From positions 22,007,501 through 22,071,500 of the forward strand of contig CM050454.1 in the NCBI GenBank assembly GCA_027563935.2: a stretch of DNA of 64,000 nt. Reading direction: 5' to 3'. Below, in pieces: positions 45,113 through 54,344 of this stretch (positions are counted from its first letter, which is position 1; each line of letters begins with the position of its first letter). This DNA is from Costus lasius. Taxonomy: Eukaryota; Streptophyta; Magnoliopsida; Zingiberales; Costaceae. Both the position numbers and the translations under genes were made by a program. The notes beneath the pieces are model-generated. The model worked only from the letters and a program-made list of their open reading frames with translations, had not been told where the DNA came from and did no database searches.

Positions 45113-46779
45113 TGTTGGGGTATGCCCTTAAGGCTAATGTTTGAAGCCTTGGGATTATTTCAGTATCATGTTTAAACTCTACGTTTATAAAGGCAATGGT
45201 TGTTATTCAGGTTGTTACATCATCTGCTGCAATATGTATACTTCTGAATAATGTCTCAATGCTGTTCAGCTTGGCTGACATGCAGTTTTGTCCTTAGTCG
45301 AGATATCTTGGTGAACATGAGACAGCCTTGATATGATTAAGACTAATATGTGTTCTAATCTTATAGGATGCTTCGAGCATGGAATAAGATGTAGACTCAT
45401 GGGTATATTGGATGTACTGGACAGACCCTACTTAGGATATTCAATTGCTTGTCACAAAGTGAATAATCCTTATATGCAAACAAGTGGCATATTTCCTCTG
45501 ACTTGAGATCACTTGTGTTTCTAAATGATGATTGACATTGTTTTGAGGTAGTTCGATATCATTTGAAACATAATGGTTATAGATTATCTTGGATAATGAG
45601 CATGAGTCATGTTAGGGCACTAGTGATAGATATAGGATTGCCGTCTCCTTGATTGGAGTGTGATGTTCTATAGGGGCCCCCTGGATGAGATGATTGAGAA
45701 AGTGTATGGCCATACCCAGATGACTATGATCATCTGATCTAATCATTCTCATCATATTGGAATTACAGGCTTGACACGCTTGTCCAATAAGAACGTCCAG
45801 TGGCAAAGGAAACACATATGCCTAGTGAGTTGGGTTCACACTTGTGCTGTGGTTTGGGTGTAGTCTTGGAAGACTCTTTCCTTTATATCGGGAGACAGTG
45901 ATGTGTTGCTAGATACCCCTCACTGATCGTGATAACGTAAGTTATCGTTACCGACATTTAAAGGAAACCCTTAGGGTCGCACAATTTGATGATATGGCTT
46001 ACTTAAGTCAGATCGTGTGGACTGAATTGTTCTGGTTCAGTTTAAAGGGATTTAATCTCTGATTGTAAGTGAGATCTGGTCTGGTCATGTTTGATTGATT
46101 AGGGCTTGAGATCGGTAAGCTTCGATCGAGAGAATTGATGCTAGATCGGTGAGATCAAGAGCATCAAGAGATGAACGGTTGGATCTTGAACCTTTAGGGT
46201 TTATTGTGATCTGAACCAGATGCATGGCTTAATTGGTCTTTGAACCAAACCGAAATTGAACCAGCTCATCATGTGAGCGCATGGTTCAAGGGGAGAGCAA
46301 AATGCGTTCGGGTAAACCCATGGTCGCATGAACGTTGGTGGTTTGCTATTTTTAGAAGCCATGAGGCCACGCCTCACGTTCACGCCAAGAGAAGTTTTAT
46401 TCTCGCCTCTCGCCCCTCTCTCTAAAGGTTCACTCGTCGTGTGTCGCCTTGACGCTTTGGAGAGGATTCGGCCAAGAAGAAAAAAACATCTCCTTCCCTT
46501 CCATTCGATCAGGAGACCTTGGAACCTTGCTAGCACAAGGAGCACTAAGGGAGTAGGCGCATTGATCACCTTGTGTGCGCACCATTTGGAGGAGAAGCGT
46601 TTGACTCTCTACTTCCTAGACGCCATCCAAGAAATGGCATCGGTAAGGATCGATTCTCATGTATACAAAATTTTAAAGTTGATCATACTGCATGCATCGA
46701 TCTAGAAACCTTTTCCGCTGTGTTAAAACCTCTGCATGCGCCTATTAGGGTTTCGCCCCCTCGTGGTAGGGGACTTTCA
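45113..46779 (+). mobile_element. copia-type solo LTR, 1667 bp, TSD GAAGA
   Basis: Begins TGTTGGGGTATGCCC and ends GGGGACTTTCA, with GAAGA on both sides (45108-45112 and 46780-46784). It matches, with many differences, the LTR of the copia element at 61247-62893, which lies in the opposite orientation. It interrupts the D integrase between the HH and CC halves of the zinc finger. Open frames inside it are not supported as genes. Confidence 0.9.
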
Positions 46780-46784
46780 GAAGA

Positions 46785-46956
46785 GGCATTCCTCCGCTAA
46801 CTGAAGGGTTTTGTCCCGGCCATGGTGGCCGGCGACGCCACCCGTGTGCAGCTCGAGTAAAAGATGATCTCGAAGCGAAGTGCGGGGAATGCACAGGCGA
46901 CTCCCCAAGAAGAGGTAGCCCTCACAAAGCTGATACAGGGACTCAATGTCAGGGGA
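46785..46956 (-). pseudogene. element D integrase, start of zinc finger
   Basis: The minus strand encodes SRLCIPRTSLRDHLL and ELHTGGVAGHHGRDKTLQLA, the His half of the integrase HHCC finger. It continues at 45107 on the other side of the copia solo LTR. A stop at 46957 separates it from RNase H. Confidence 0.75.
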
Positions 46957-48272
46957 CTAGGTCAAGACGACATACGTGATGCCGAAATCAGGACAGGTGG
47001 TGTACTCCTCCTTAACATGGTTGAAAGTGTTGATGCGCGTGCGCATCACGCAGAGGAGGGTGCGGACTCGACTCAATGCATCCGCGACAACATTTTCCTT
47101 ACCTGCCTTGTGGTTGATCACAAAGGAATACTGTTGTAAGTATTCAACCCACTTGGCATGGCGGGCGCCCAACTTCTTTTGGGCACTAAGGAATGACAAG
47201 GCCTGGTGGTCGCTATAGAGGACAAACTCGCGGTGGAGGAGATAGTGCCTCCACTGACGGAGCGACTGGACAATGGCGTAGAACTCCTTGTCATACGTCG
47301 AATAACGCTGGCGGACAGCATTCAACTTCTCACTAAAGAAGGCGACCTGGTGGCAATCTTGACTCAAGGTCCCTCCGATACCGGTACCGGAGGCATCACA
47401 TGCAACTTCAAAGACTTTTGAAAAGTCTGGAAGTTGGAGAACAAGGGTTGTGGCTATGGCGTCCTTAAGGGCCTCAAAGGCGCGTTGTGTGGCTGGGGTC
47501 CACTCAAAGTCCTCTTTGGACAAGCATTGGTCAGCGGGGTCACAATCATGCTGAAGCCCCGAATGAAGCGGCGATAAAAGCCCACGAAGCCCAAAAAGCT
47601 GTTGACCTCGGACATAGTGCAGGGTTCGGGGCAATGCCGGATGGCTTCGACCTTCGCTGGGTCAATAGAGAGACCCTCGTCGGACACGATGTAGCCTAGG
47701 AAGTGGACGCGGTTGGTCATGAAGGAGCACTTCTTTGTGTTAAGGAAGAGCCGCTCCTTGCGCAGGAGGTCAAACGTGGAGCAAAGATGCTCCAAGTATT
47801 CTTCTGGGATCCAGCTGAAAATTAAGATGTCATCAAAATAGACGACCAGAAATTTGCCCATGTTGGGCTTGAGAACTTGGCTCATGAGCCACATGAAAGT
47901 GGACGAGGCACTGGACAACCCGAATGGCATGACAAGCCATTCGTAAAGACCGTCCTTGGTCTTGAATGCGGATTTCCATTCATCACCTTCGCAGATGCGG
48001 ACTTGGTGGTATCCGCTATGAAGGTCTAGCTTAGAGAACCAAGATGCCCCAAAAACTAAGTCTAGCATGTCATCAAGCCTAGGGATAAGGAACCTATACT
48101 TGATGGTGATCCTATTGATGGCGCGGTTGTCAATGCACATGCGCCACGACCCATCCTTCTTGAGTGTGAGCAATGTAGGGACAGCGCAGGGACTTAGACT
48201 CTCACGGATATATCCCTTAGTGAGGAGGTCATCCACTTGACGCTGTAGTTCAGCATGCTCGGTGGGGTTCAA
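46957..48272 (-). pseudogene. element D reverse transcriptase and RNase H
   Basis: RT (48272-about 47520) shows [47 protein letters not shown] and the catalytic YFDDILIF. A frame change near 47520 leads into RNase H (to 46957), with FEVACDASGTGIGGTLSQ, FYAIVQSLRQWRHYL and DHQALSFL. These domains copied the element's RNA into DNA. The RT frame starts next to a run of ten C where it leaves the protease frame, and RNase H ends at a stop before integrase. It is non-functional as it stands. Confidence 0.88.
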
Positions 48273-49333
48273 ACAATTGGGGGGGGGGGCAGATTCAGGA
48301 GGGGTGCTCCTAGAACAAGGTCAATAGCATGCTGGATCTCCCATTCCGGTGGGAGACCTTGGGGTAGGTCCTCTGGGCTAATGTCAGCAAACTCAGTCAA
48401 AAGGGCGGAGACATTCGGGCATGGTCTCGTGTCTACTACAGGGGAGGACTCCAGGGACTCACGCAACATCAAGGCGTAGACGACCTTGGATTCCGTGGCC
48501 TCGCGCATAAGCATAGACGTGCGGATGAGGGACACCATAGTGGGTGCTAGCGGGGCAGTGGTGGGGGGAACGATCACGCCCTTGGACGTGGACGTGCACA
48601 GTTCCTTGGGTGGGGTCGAGATCAAACGGATCTTTTGGTCACCGTGGTCAAACACATATGTGTTCGACCGGCCATAGTGAACCACATCTCTATCATAGAG
48701 CTAGGGGCGTCCTAAAAGGACGTGGGCGACATCCATCACCGCCACGTCACACCACACCTTCTCACGATATTCCTCAAATGCGATGGGAACTTGGGAACGA
48801 TGGGTAACCAGGAGGCTTGATGCGTCAACCCACGCGATCGAGTAGGGTTTGGGGTGGGGCTCTAGGGGAAGACCGAAGCAAGTAATCGCGGTCCGAGAGA
48901 CCACGTTCAAACTACTTCCCCCATCGATGACAATCTTGCATGAGTGCTCGTTGCACTTGATGTGAGTGGTGAATATGCTCGTGTGCCTCCAATCCTTGGA
49001 GGGCGGGGTTTGCACAAGGGTGCACCTCACAATCGCGAGTGTGGGGTGACCCGACTCCTCACCACTCATGTAACACTCGGCTTCCACATCACGCTCTTCG
49101 CGCTCTCGGGTAATAGTGGCTACACATGTGTGGTTCTTGTCCGCGACTGCGGACTTCTTAGGGTAGTCCCTAGAGTAGTGGCCCGGCTGCAAACAATTGT
49201 AGCAATGGATGCGCTCGGCCGGCCCAACGGTGGGGGCTTTGCCTTTCTCCTCCCAAGTGGGGCGAGAAGGCACAACCTCCTGGGATGGGTGCCAAGGGGA
49301 ACCATGAGATCTAGGCGCGGGATGAGGGTCCAA
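48269..49333 (-). pseudogene. element D zinc knuckle and protease
   Basis: The frame begins with the end of gag and a knuckle CYNCLQPGHYSRDY, in which the last Cys of CX2CX4HX4C is Tyr. The protease follows, with an active-site-like VIDGGSSLNVVS and HVLLGRP. A TAG at 48701-48703, where LGRPW is expected, breaks it; the same phase continues to 48269 and reaches a run of ten C (48281-48290) that shifts the frame into RT. Confidence 0.8.
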
Positions 49334-49355
49334 ATGCAGCTCAGCGCGTTCAGTC

Positions 49356-49942
49356 CTATGGTGGGAATGCGGTGGTCCACCGTTGTGCGGACACCCGAGG
49401 AGGGATAAACTCGCTGCGACGGGTCACTGCGCGGAGGTCTTGCTCGATGTCCAATGCGCGCTGGTAGGTTTGGTTAAGGGACTCGGACCCATACGTAAGT
49501 AAAGCTCGTCGGATATCCGAACAGAGCCAGTTCTTAAATTCAGACAAATCCAATTCAGGATCCTCTTGCAAATTGCAACAGAGTTACAACGTGTCGAAGG
49601 TCAAACGATACTCCGCAACGGAGCCCGATCCTTGCTGAAGGCTGCTATACTGGTCAAGGAGACGCTGGCTATAGGAGGGTGGGACATATCGCTCACGAAG
49701 GTGATACTTCATCTCCTCCCATCGGGTAATGGGAGGGAGAGCGTTCTGTTCGTTTTGGCGCTCTACATTTTGCAAATGTAGGTGCGCGGGACCATCTAGC
49801 AAGGTGCGGACTATGCGAACTCGCATGTATTGAGGGGTGTCACTCAAGTCAAAGTAGGTATCCATCGAGGCGAACCAATCTAGGAACTTAGTAGGGTCAA
49901 GACCACACGCGAAGTGTGTGTGTGTGGGGGGGGGGGGGGGTC
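49356..49942 (-). pseudogene. element D gag, truncated at the N-terminus
   Basis: The frame contains the retrotransposon gag core: YFDLSDTPQYMRVRIV, WEEMKYHLRERYVP and LLDQYSSLQQGSGSVAEY. A TAA at 49584-49586 interrupts it. The N-terminal side is cut by the Athila-B LTR at 49945, beside a run of GT and then about 15 G on the plus strand. Gag would have packaged the element's RNA. Confidence 0.8.
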
Positions 49943-49944
49943 TC

Positions 49945-51065
49945 TGACACGTCCCACAAGTGCACAGTTATGTCGAAGTAATATAAAAGATATCGAATCC
50001 CACAGGGAACAAGGTTGAGTACCAGAAAATCCGAGTCCTAATAGATAGGCGAATCAAAATTGGGTTTTGAAAGCAGAAATCGAAAATAAGCAAACAACAC
50101 TACGACGATAGAGATTAAATATGAGAGAGAAATTAGGGCTTTTGGTTTTCACCACGATGACCACTTTAATCACACAAGACAGATGTGGGTTATTTGTATT
50201 ATTGATTTGCACAAGGAATCTAACCCTAAAGTACAAGGTGCCTTCTCTCGAGTGTACACCCCGGTGTTCGGCTTAGATCGACCTTTTACTCTCGCGGTGG
50301 ATCGTTCTAAGACGAACCCAATGAGTTCTATGGCAGATTATAAAACCCTTAAGCGAAGACCAAGCACTCTCGTGTCAAGGTCTCGGAAGTTTTACTAAGG
50401 GATTCCACCCTTACGATCCTTCTCTCGATATGAATCGTAACGACTAACACGTGAAAGTACTCGGCCAAGGTAAGATCATGAAATAAACACTTCAAAGTAA
50501 AATATGCTCACAACACAATCCAAACAACAGAATAAAGATAGAGTTTGTGATTAAATTTGTCAACGGCTTTCAACCAAGCCCCAAAATAGGGTTATGCTGC
50601 TACAATCGTCATTGAAACGTTCAAAAATCTCTCTTTTAACATAGGAAAATCACAAGGAAGAGTTTCTAAGGGATAGGAGAGGATAAACCAAAGCAAATAT
50701 GCAAGAATCATGACGCTCCGATGATTCAATCTCTGAAAATCGCCTTGAACTCCTCCTTTCGCCGTGTTCTTCCACCTGCACCGCTTCATCGCATGATTCC
50801 TCGATAATTAGGGCAAGAAAATTAGGGCTTTTATATCCCCTACGTTCTCCTTCAAAAGAGCTTTCCATAGAGTCCTCACCTGCCAAATTTGGACTCCAAA
50901 CGGGTCAGCAATCATCAAAAATCCGAGTAGAGGTCGGTCTCGCACGTGAGCCTAGATCAGAATCACGGGTGAACCCCGCCGGGTTCACCTAGCCGTGATT
51001 CGTTCTGTGAAGTTTGGCTGAAAGAAGAGCGGTGAACCCCGCCAGGTTCACCTGGCTGTGCTTTG
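49945..51065 (-). repeat. Athila-B 3' LTR, distal part
   Basis: On the minus strand this ends GTGCACTTGTGGGACGTGTCA. It carries four GAGA-loop hairpins (50237-50260, 50276-50303, 50358-50382, 50411-50440) and an inverted-repeat cluster at 50960-51055 with GGTGAACCC/GGGTTCACC arms. The rest of the LTR is 58335-58662. Athila-C is inserted between, so the LTR is about 1.44 kb. Confidence 0.85.
50237..50440 (-). other. GAGA-loop hairpin array in the Athila-B LTR
   Basis: On the minus strand four hairpins each place GAGA in the loop. Their outer arms are TTACGAT/ATCGTAA, GACC/GGTC, GATC and ACC with GGT and GATC, and GGTG/CACC. The arms are unrelated to one another yet complementary within each hairpin. 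The array occupies the same relative place as those in the other Athila LTRs. Confidence 0.7.
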
Positions 51066-52094
51066 TGATGACACCGAAATTTATAGTAAATTTCATGCCA
51101 TTTTATATTTCTTTTCATGTCATATTTATTAACTTTTGCTTGTTTGTAAGCATTATTTGCTAAATATTACGGAATCTACAGAATTTCTTATTTTTCATGA
51201 ATTTTAGATAAAAGTGCCATATTTTGATGGAATTTGAAGGATTTGAGCGCACAAATGGATTCAGGACGTCGAAATGAAGCCGCACGCCAATTTTCATGCA
51301 AATCGGAGCGAGTTTGAAAAATACACCCCGGGTGTAATGGATATTACAGGTATAATTTCTGCCCAAAAATATGACAGTGCTGTAAAAAATAACACGGGCC
51401 GTAATTTAGAGCAATTTCCGACCAAAAAGTTCAGTTGATTTTACGGCACTGCCGTAATTTATTTTACGGCCGTAATTTGCACCAGGTCGCGCGACTCTTA
51501 CGGGCCCGAAACTTGCGAGGGCCATAACTTTTGATCCAGAGCTCTAAATCAAGATCCGAAAGATGTTCTGAACTCATATTTAAGAGGAGAAGACACACGA
51601 AGTGGAAGGGGGAACGTTTATCCAGTATCGAGGGAGAAATCGCCAGAGAGGCGGCTAGGGTTTGGCCTCGCATCGAGAGGCGTAGAGGGCACCTCAGGCC
51701 GTGATTTTCACTCAAAAGCTTTTCCTGGAGGAGAGGAGGACGCACCAGAAGTTTCAGAGGAAGAGGAGTTCGATCGGAGGAGGAATCGATGAAATTGGTG
51801 GTGACAGCACTATTCATCAAGTTTTCCTGCAAATTACGGTGTTGTATGTTTTGTAACCTTTCTTCTTCCCTTCTTCGATTTTTGACTATTTGAAAACATG
51901 CTTTATTGTAATTCTTCCTCCATGCAAGCTTAATCCTATATTGGGACATAGGGTTTAATCCCTTTGATTTTTAATGATTAGATAACTCTTTTCTTTTGTC
52001 ATGATAATCTTTGTTGTGATAATTTTACTCTTGTGGTAAATTGTACTTAGATTCTCTATAATTGCATGTTATTAATTATGTTCTTAGAGTTTTC

Positions 52095-52451
52095 GCAATA
52101 AGACTGAAAGGTGATTTGCTTGAGAGCTTGGAACCCTAGAATTGCATGTTAGGAACCTTTCCTTAGGTAGATCCTATTTGATCTGTTCTAGTAGAATAAT
52201 TGCCATGATTATAACATGTATCTATAGATCGATGTCTATTTGTCAAACGTGGAGATCTTGCACGAAAGTGAGGATCGGAACGTTGGAGATCCATGAGTAG
52301 AACTAGTGTAGAGACTCGGATGCACGAAAGTGATCCTGAGATTCCACTAGAGATTATCAACCTAGAATTCGGATGCACGAAAGTGATCTTTGAATTCTCT
52401 GATTGATGATTTATTTATCTCTGCATGATTGTCTGCACGAAAGTGAGATAA
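52095..52451 (+). other. GAAA-loop hairpin array in the Athila-C 5' LTR
   Basis: Hairpins at 52095-52119, 52254-52276, 52318-52336, 52371-52388 and 52429-52451 share CAC-GAAA-GTG, or ACT-GAAA-GGT in the first, usually with a bulged G. Outer arms are GCAA/TTGC, GATC/GATC, GGAT/ATCC, GGAT/ATCT and TTGTCT/AGATAA. The hairpin at 52254 is extended by AACGT/ACGTT (52246-52284). The 3' LTR repeats the array near 57620-57985. Confidence 0.7.
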
Positions 52452-52737
52452 TCCCTTTATAAAGTAAATTAGGTCTTTATCGTAGCAAGATTTGATTGAC
52501 AAACCTTTTTATTTATATCTTATCATTGAAATTAAGGTGGATGAAACCCTAGTCCCATATTTATCTCTCTGATTATCTGAGTTCGTGTGTTTTCCATTAT
52601 TACTTTGCACTAGAATCGGTTCGCTTAGCTAGTAAGAATACCCCTATTTGGTACTTAACAATAAGGTCCCTGTGGATTCGATACTTTTCTTTATTACTTC
52701 GATAGTTCCGTGCACTTGTGGAAGCCTATCAAGTTTT

Positions 52738-52755
52738 TGGCGCCGTTGCCGGGGA
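52738..52755 (+). repeat. perfect primer-site copy inside the Athila-C LTR
   Basis: TGGCGCCGTTGCCGGGGA, identical to the true primer site at 52815-52832, lies within the LTR 77 bases upstream. It is preceded by the same CTATCAAGTTTT. The 3' LTR has it too, with one change in the TGG (TAG). Confidence 0.85.
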
Positions 52756-52814
52756 TTAGTCCAAGATACACGCGTGCCAGACTTGTAGTGTTCCCTTTCG
52801 GGCTATCAAGTTTT

Positions 52815-52832
52815 TGGCGCCGTTGCCGGGGA
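52815..52832 (+). promoter_or_regulatory. primer-binding site of Athila-C (tRNA-Asp)
   Basis: TGGCGCCGTTGCCGGGGA starts six bases after the LTR end and equals the complement of the plant tRNA-Asp 3' end. Confidence 0.9.
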
Positions 52833-53091
52833 CCTTAGTTTTGTTAATATCAAAATAGTTGTTAGTATTGCTAGACTAAGTATTTTGTTTTAGATTTAAC
52901 TTTGTTTTTTCTTTTTGCAAGTTTTGGATTTTCACAGTTGTGACAGAACTATGATATCTGAAGATTTGTGAATTTGCTTGTGTTTTAGATTTTCTATTTT
53001 TTTCTATATTCTGAAAAAAAATAAAAAATAATAAATTTTTTTTGATTGATTGGTGTTGGATTATCTTTCTGTTCTTGATAGATTTGAAAAC

Positions 53092-54285
53092 ATGTCTTTT
53101 AATCACAACTCCTGGGCAACTGAAAGAGGTGAGGTATACATGCCACAAGGTAAATCTCTTGTAGATCAATTTAAATCTTATATGCAATCTTGTTCTTCTG
53201 ATTACTGTGTTATTTGTGGATATCCTGATCATTGTTCCTCTGATTGCCCATTTTTAAAACCAAATTTATCATGGCAAGAACAAGATCGATTGTATTCTAG
53301 ATGGGAAAACCGAACTTCTTTATATGATGATTGCTATGATCATGTTTCTGAACCACAATTTGAATTTGATACTGAGGAACTTGAACTAGAAAAATCCCCC
53401 TGTGATCATGATTGTTTTGAGATTGAGCCTTATGTGAAAATTATTGATTCTCACTCTGATTTTGATGATTGTAGAACTGATTCATCTGCTAATTTATTTG
53501 AGGAAAAGATTGAGAAAATTAAAATTGAAGAACCTTCTTTTGATGATAATTCTGATTTTGATAATATCTTGTTTATGGTTAAATCTGATGAGCATGATGA
53601 AGGTTCAAAAATTATAGACATTGATGAGCCCCACTGTGATTTTGGTGATATTTTTGAAATTAATGATAAATCTCTTGTGGTCAACTCTAATTCTATTGTA
53701 AATATTGATAAATCTTATTTTTCATATGATTCTGATTTTGACTCTTCTGATGATGAATTATTTGTGGGGAAGCATGAGGAAATTAATTTTGAAGAGTCTC
53801 ATCTTGACTTTGTTGATAATTTTGATATTGATAAATTGTTTGATGATGAACATGAGGAACCTGTAGATGATTTGAATGTTGCAAAAATTGATGTATCTCA
53901 CCATGTTGATGCTTTGCCCATATCTATTGCTCAACCTTTTGATTTAATTGAAAATTTGTGCTTTATTGAGGAATCCAATGAAAGACATAACTATTATTAT
54001 GATGATCCAATGCTTGAATATTTTGATAAAAGTCTTATTGTGATTGAAAAAATAAAGTTGAAGAAAGGACTAATGATTTTACTCTCTGATAAATTTAGGA
54101 AGATCATTAAATATCCTTCATGTGAAGATTTTGATTTTGATTTCTGCATATTTAAGAAAGCCACTTTAATTGTGATTTATATGCAATTCTGGATTTTTGG
54201 ATTTGTGGCTAAGCTTTATGGACAAAAAAAATGTAGAAAATTGTTTGCAATCTATTTTGGTACTGATTCACTTGCTTCACCATGA
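53092..54285 (+). CDS. Athila-C ORF: zinc knuckle, acidic repeats, C-terminal hydrophobic segment
   Basis: The 397-codon intact frame starts at the ATG at 53092 (MSFNHNSW). Residues 39-52 form an exact CX2CX4HX4C knuckle (CVICGYPDHCSSDC), the RNA-binding motif of gag nucleocapsids. About residues 95-280 are strongly acidic, with at least five degenerate repeats built on SxxDFxD or SDFD words, for example EPHCDFGDIFEI and ESHLDFVDNFDI. Near the C-terminus a hydrophobic stretch (ATLIVIYMQFWIFGFVAKLY) could be a membrane segment, followed by basic residues. I recognise no gag core, protease or RT, and I cannot assign the protein to a known family. It is the only coding frame of the element and could bind the element RNA. 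That role is inference. Confidence 0.7.
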   Translation: MSFNHNSWATERGEVYMPQGKSLVDQFKSYMQSCSSDYCVICGYPDHCSSDCPFLKPNLSWQEQDRLYSRWENRTSLYDDCYDHVSEPQFEFDTEELELEKSPCDHDCFEIEPYVKIIDSHSDFDDCRTDSSANLFEEKIEKIKIEEPSFDDNSDFDNILFMVKSDEHDEGSKIIDIDEPHCDFGDIFEINDKSLVVNSNSIVNIDKSYFSYDSDFDSSDDELFVGKHEEINFEESHLDFVDNFDIDKLFDDEHEEPVDDLNVAKIDVSHHVDALPISIAQPFDLIENLCFIEESNERHNYYYDDPMLEYFDKSLIVIEKIKLKKGLMILLSDKFRKIIKYPSCEDFDFDFCIFKKATLIVIYMQFWIFGFVAKLYGQKKCRKLFAIYFGTDSLASP

Positions 54286-54326
54286 TATTGATTTTTGGTC
54301 AAGCTAATGACTTAAAATTAGCGCTT

Positions 54327-54344
54327 CTTGGGAGGCAACCCAAG
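54327..54344 (+). other. conserved hairpin CTTGGG-AGGCAA-CCCAAG in Athila-C
   Basis: Identical in stem and loop to 35491-35508 of Athila-A and also placed shortly after the coding frame. The upstream GTCAAGCTAA and TTAGC words are shared too. Confidence 0.75.

Larger units (their letters stand above)
11060..49944 (-). mobile_element. old Ty3/gypsy element 'D', interrupted by four insertions
   Basis: On the minus strand the order is gag (49942-49356), protease (49333-48269), RT and RNase H (48272-46957), integrase (46956-46785 plus 45107-44058), then a 3' LTR. The LTR is interrupted by a solo LTR (41704-43176) and by Athila-A (11327-41118), and ends somewhere below 11326. A copia solo LTR splits the integrase, and Athila-B cuts off the gag N-terminus. 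The 5' LTR is outside the window. The coding frame has at least four stops and three frame changes. The RT motif is YFDDIL and the gag-knuckle-protease-RT-RH-IN order is that of plant chromovirus-type gypsy elements. No chromodomain is visible, so the exact lineage is open. The lower boundary is approximate. Confidence 0.75.
51066..52808 (+). repeat. Athila-C 5' LTR, 1743 bp
   Basis: Begins TGATGACACCGAAATTT and ends TTTCGGGCTATCA. It shares the layout of the Athila-A LTR: a palindrome cluster (TACACCCCGGGTGTA at 51322-51336, TTACGGCACTGCCGTAA at 51441-51457, TTACGGCCGTAA at 51464-51475), GNRA hairpins at 52095-52451 and a primer-site copy near the end. Confidence 0.9.

Noticed and set aside
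44060..49944. Calling element D a chromodomain-bearing chromovirus
   Set aside because: The integrase C-terminal part is visible to its end and I see no chromodomain, so only the gypsy assignment is supported.
52738..52755. First TGGCGCC word as the true Athila-C LTR border
   Set aside because: The 3' LTR continues past this word to TTTCGGGCTATCA before the target duplication, so the border is at 52808.
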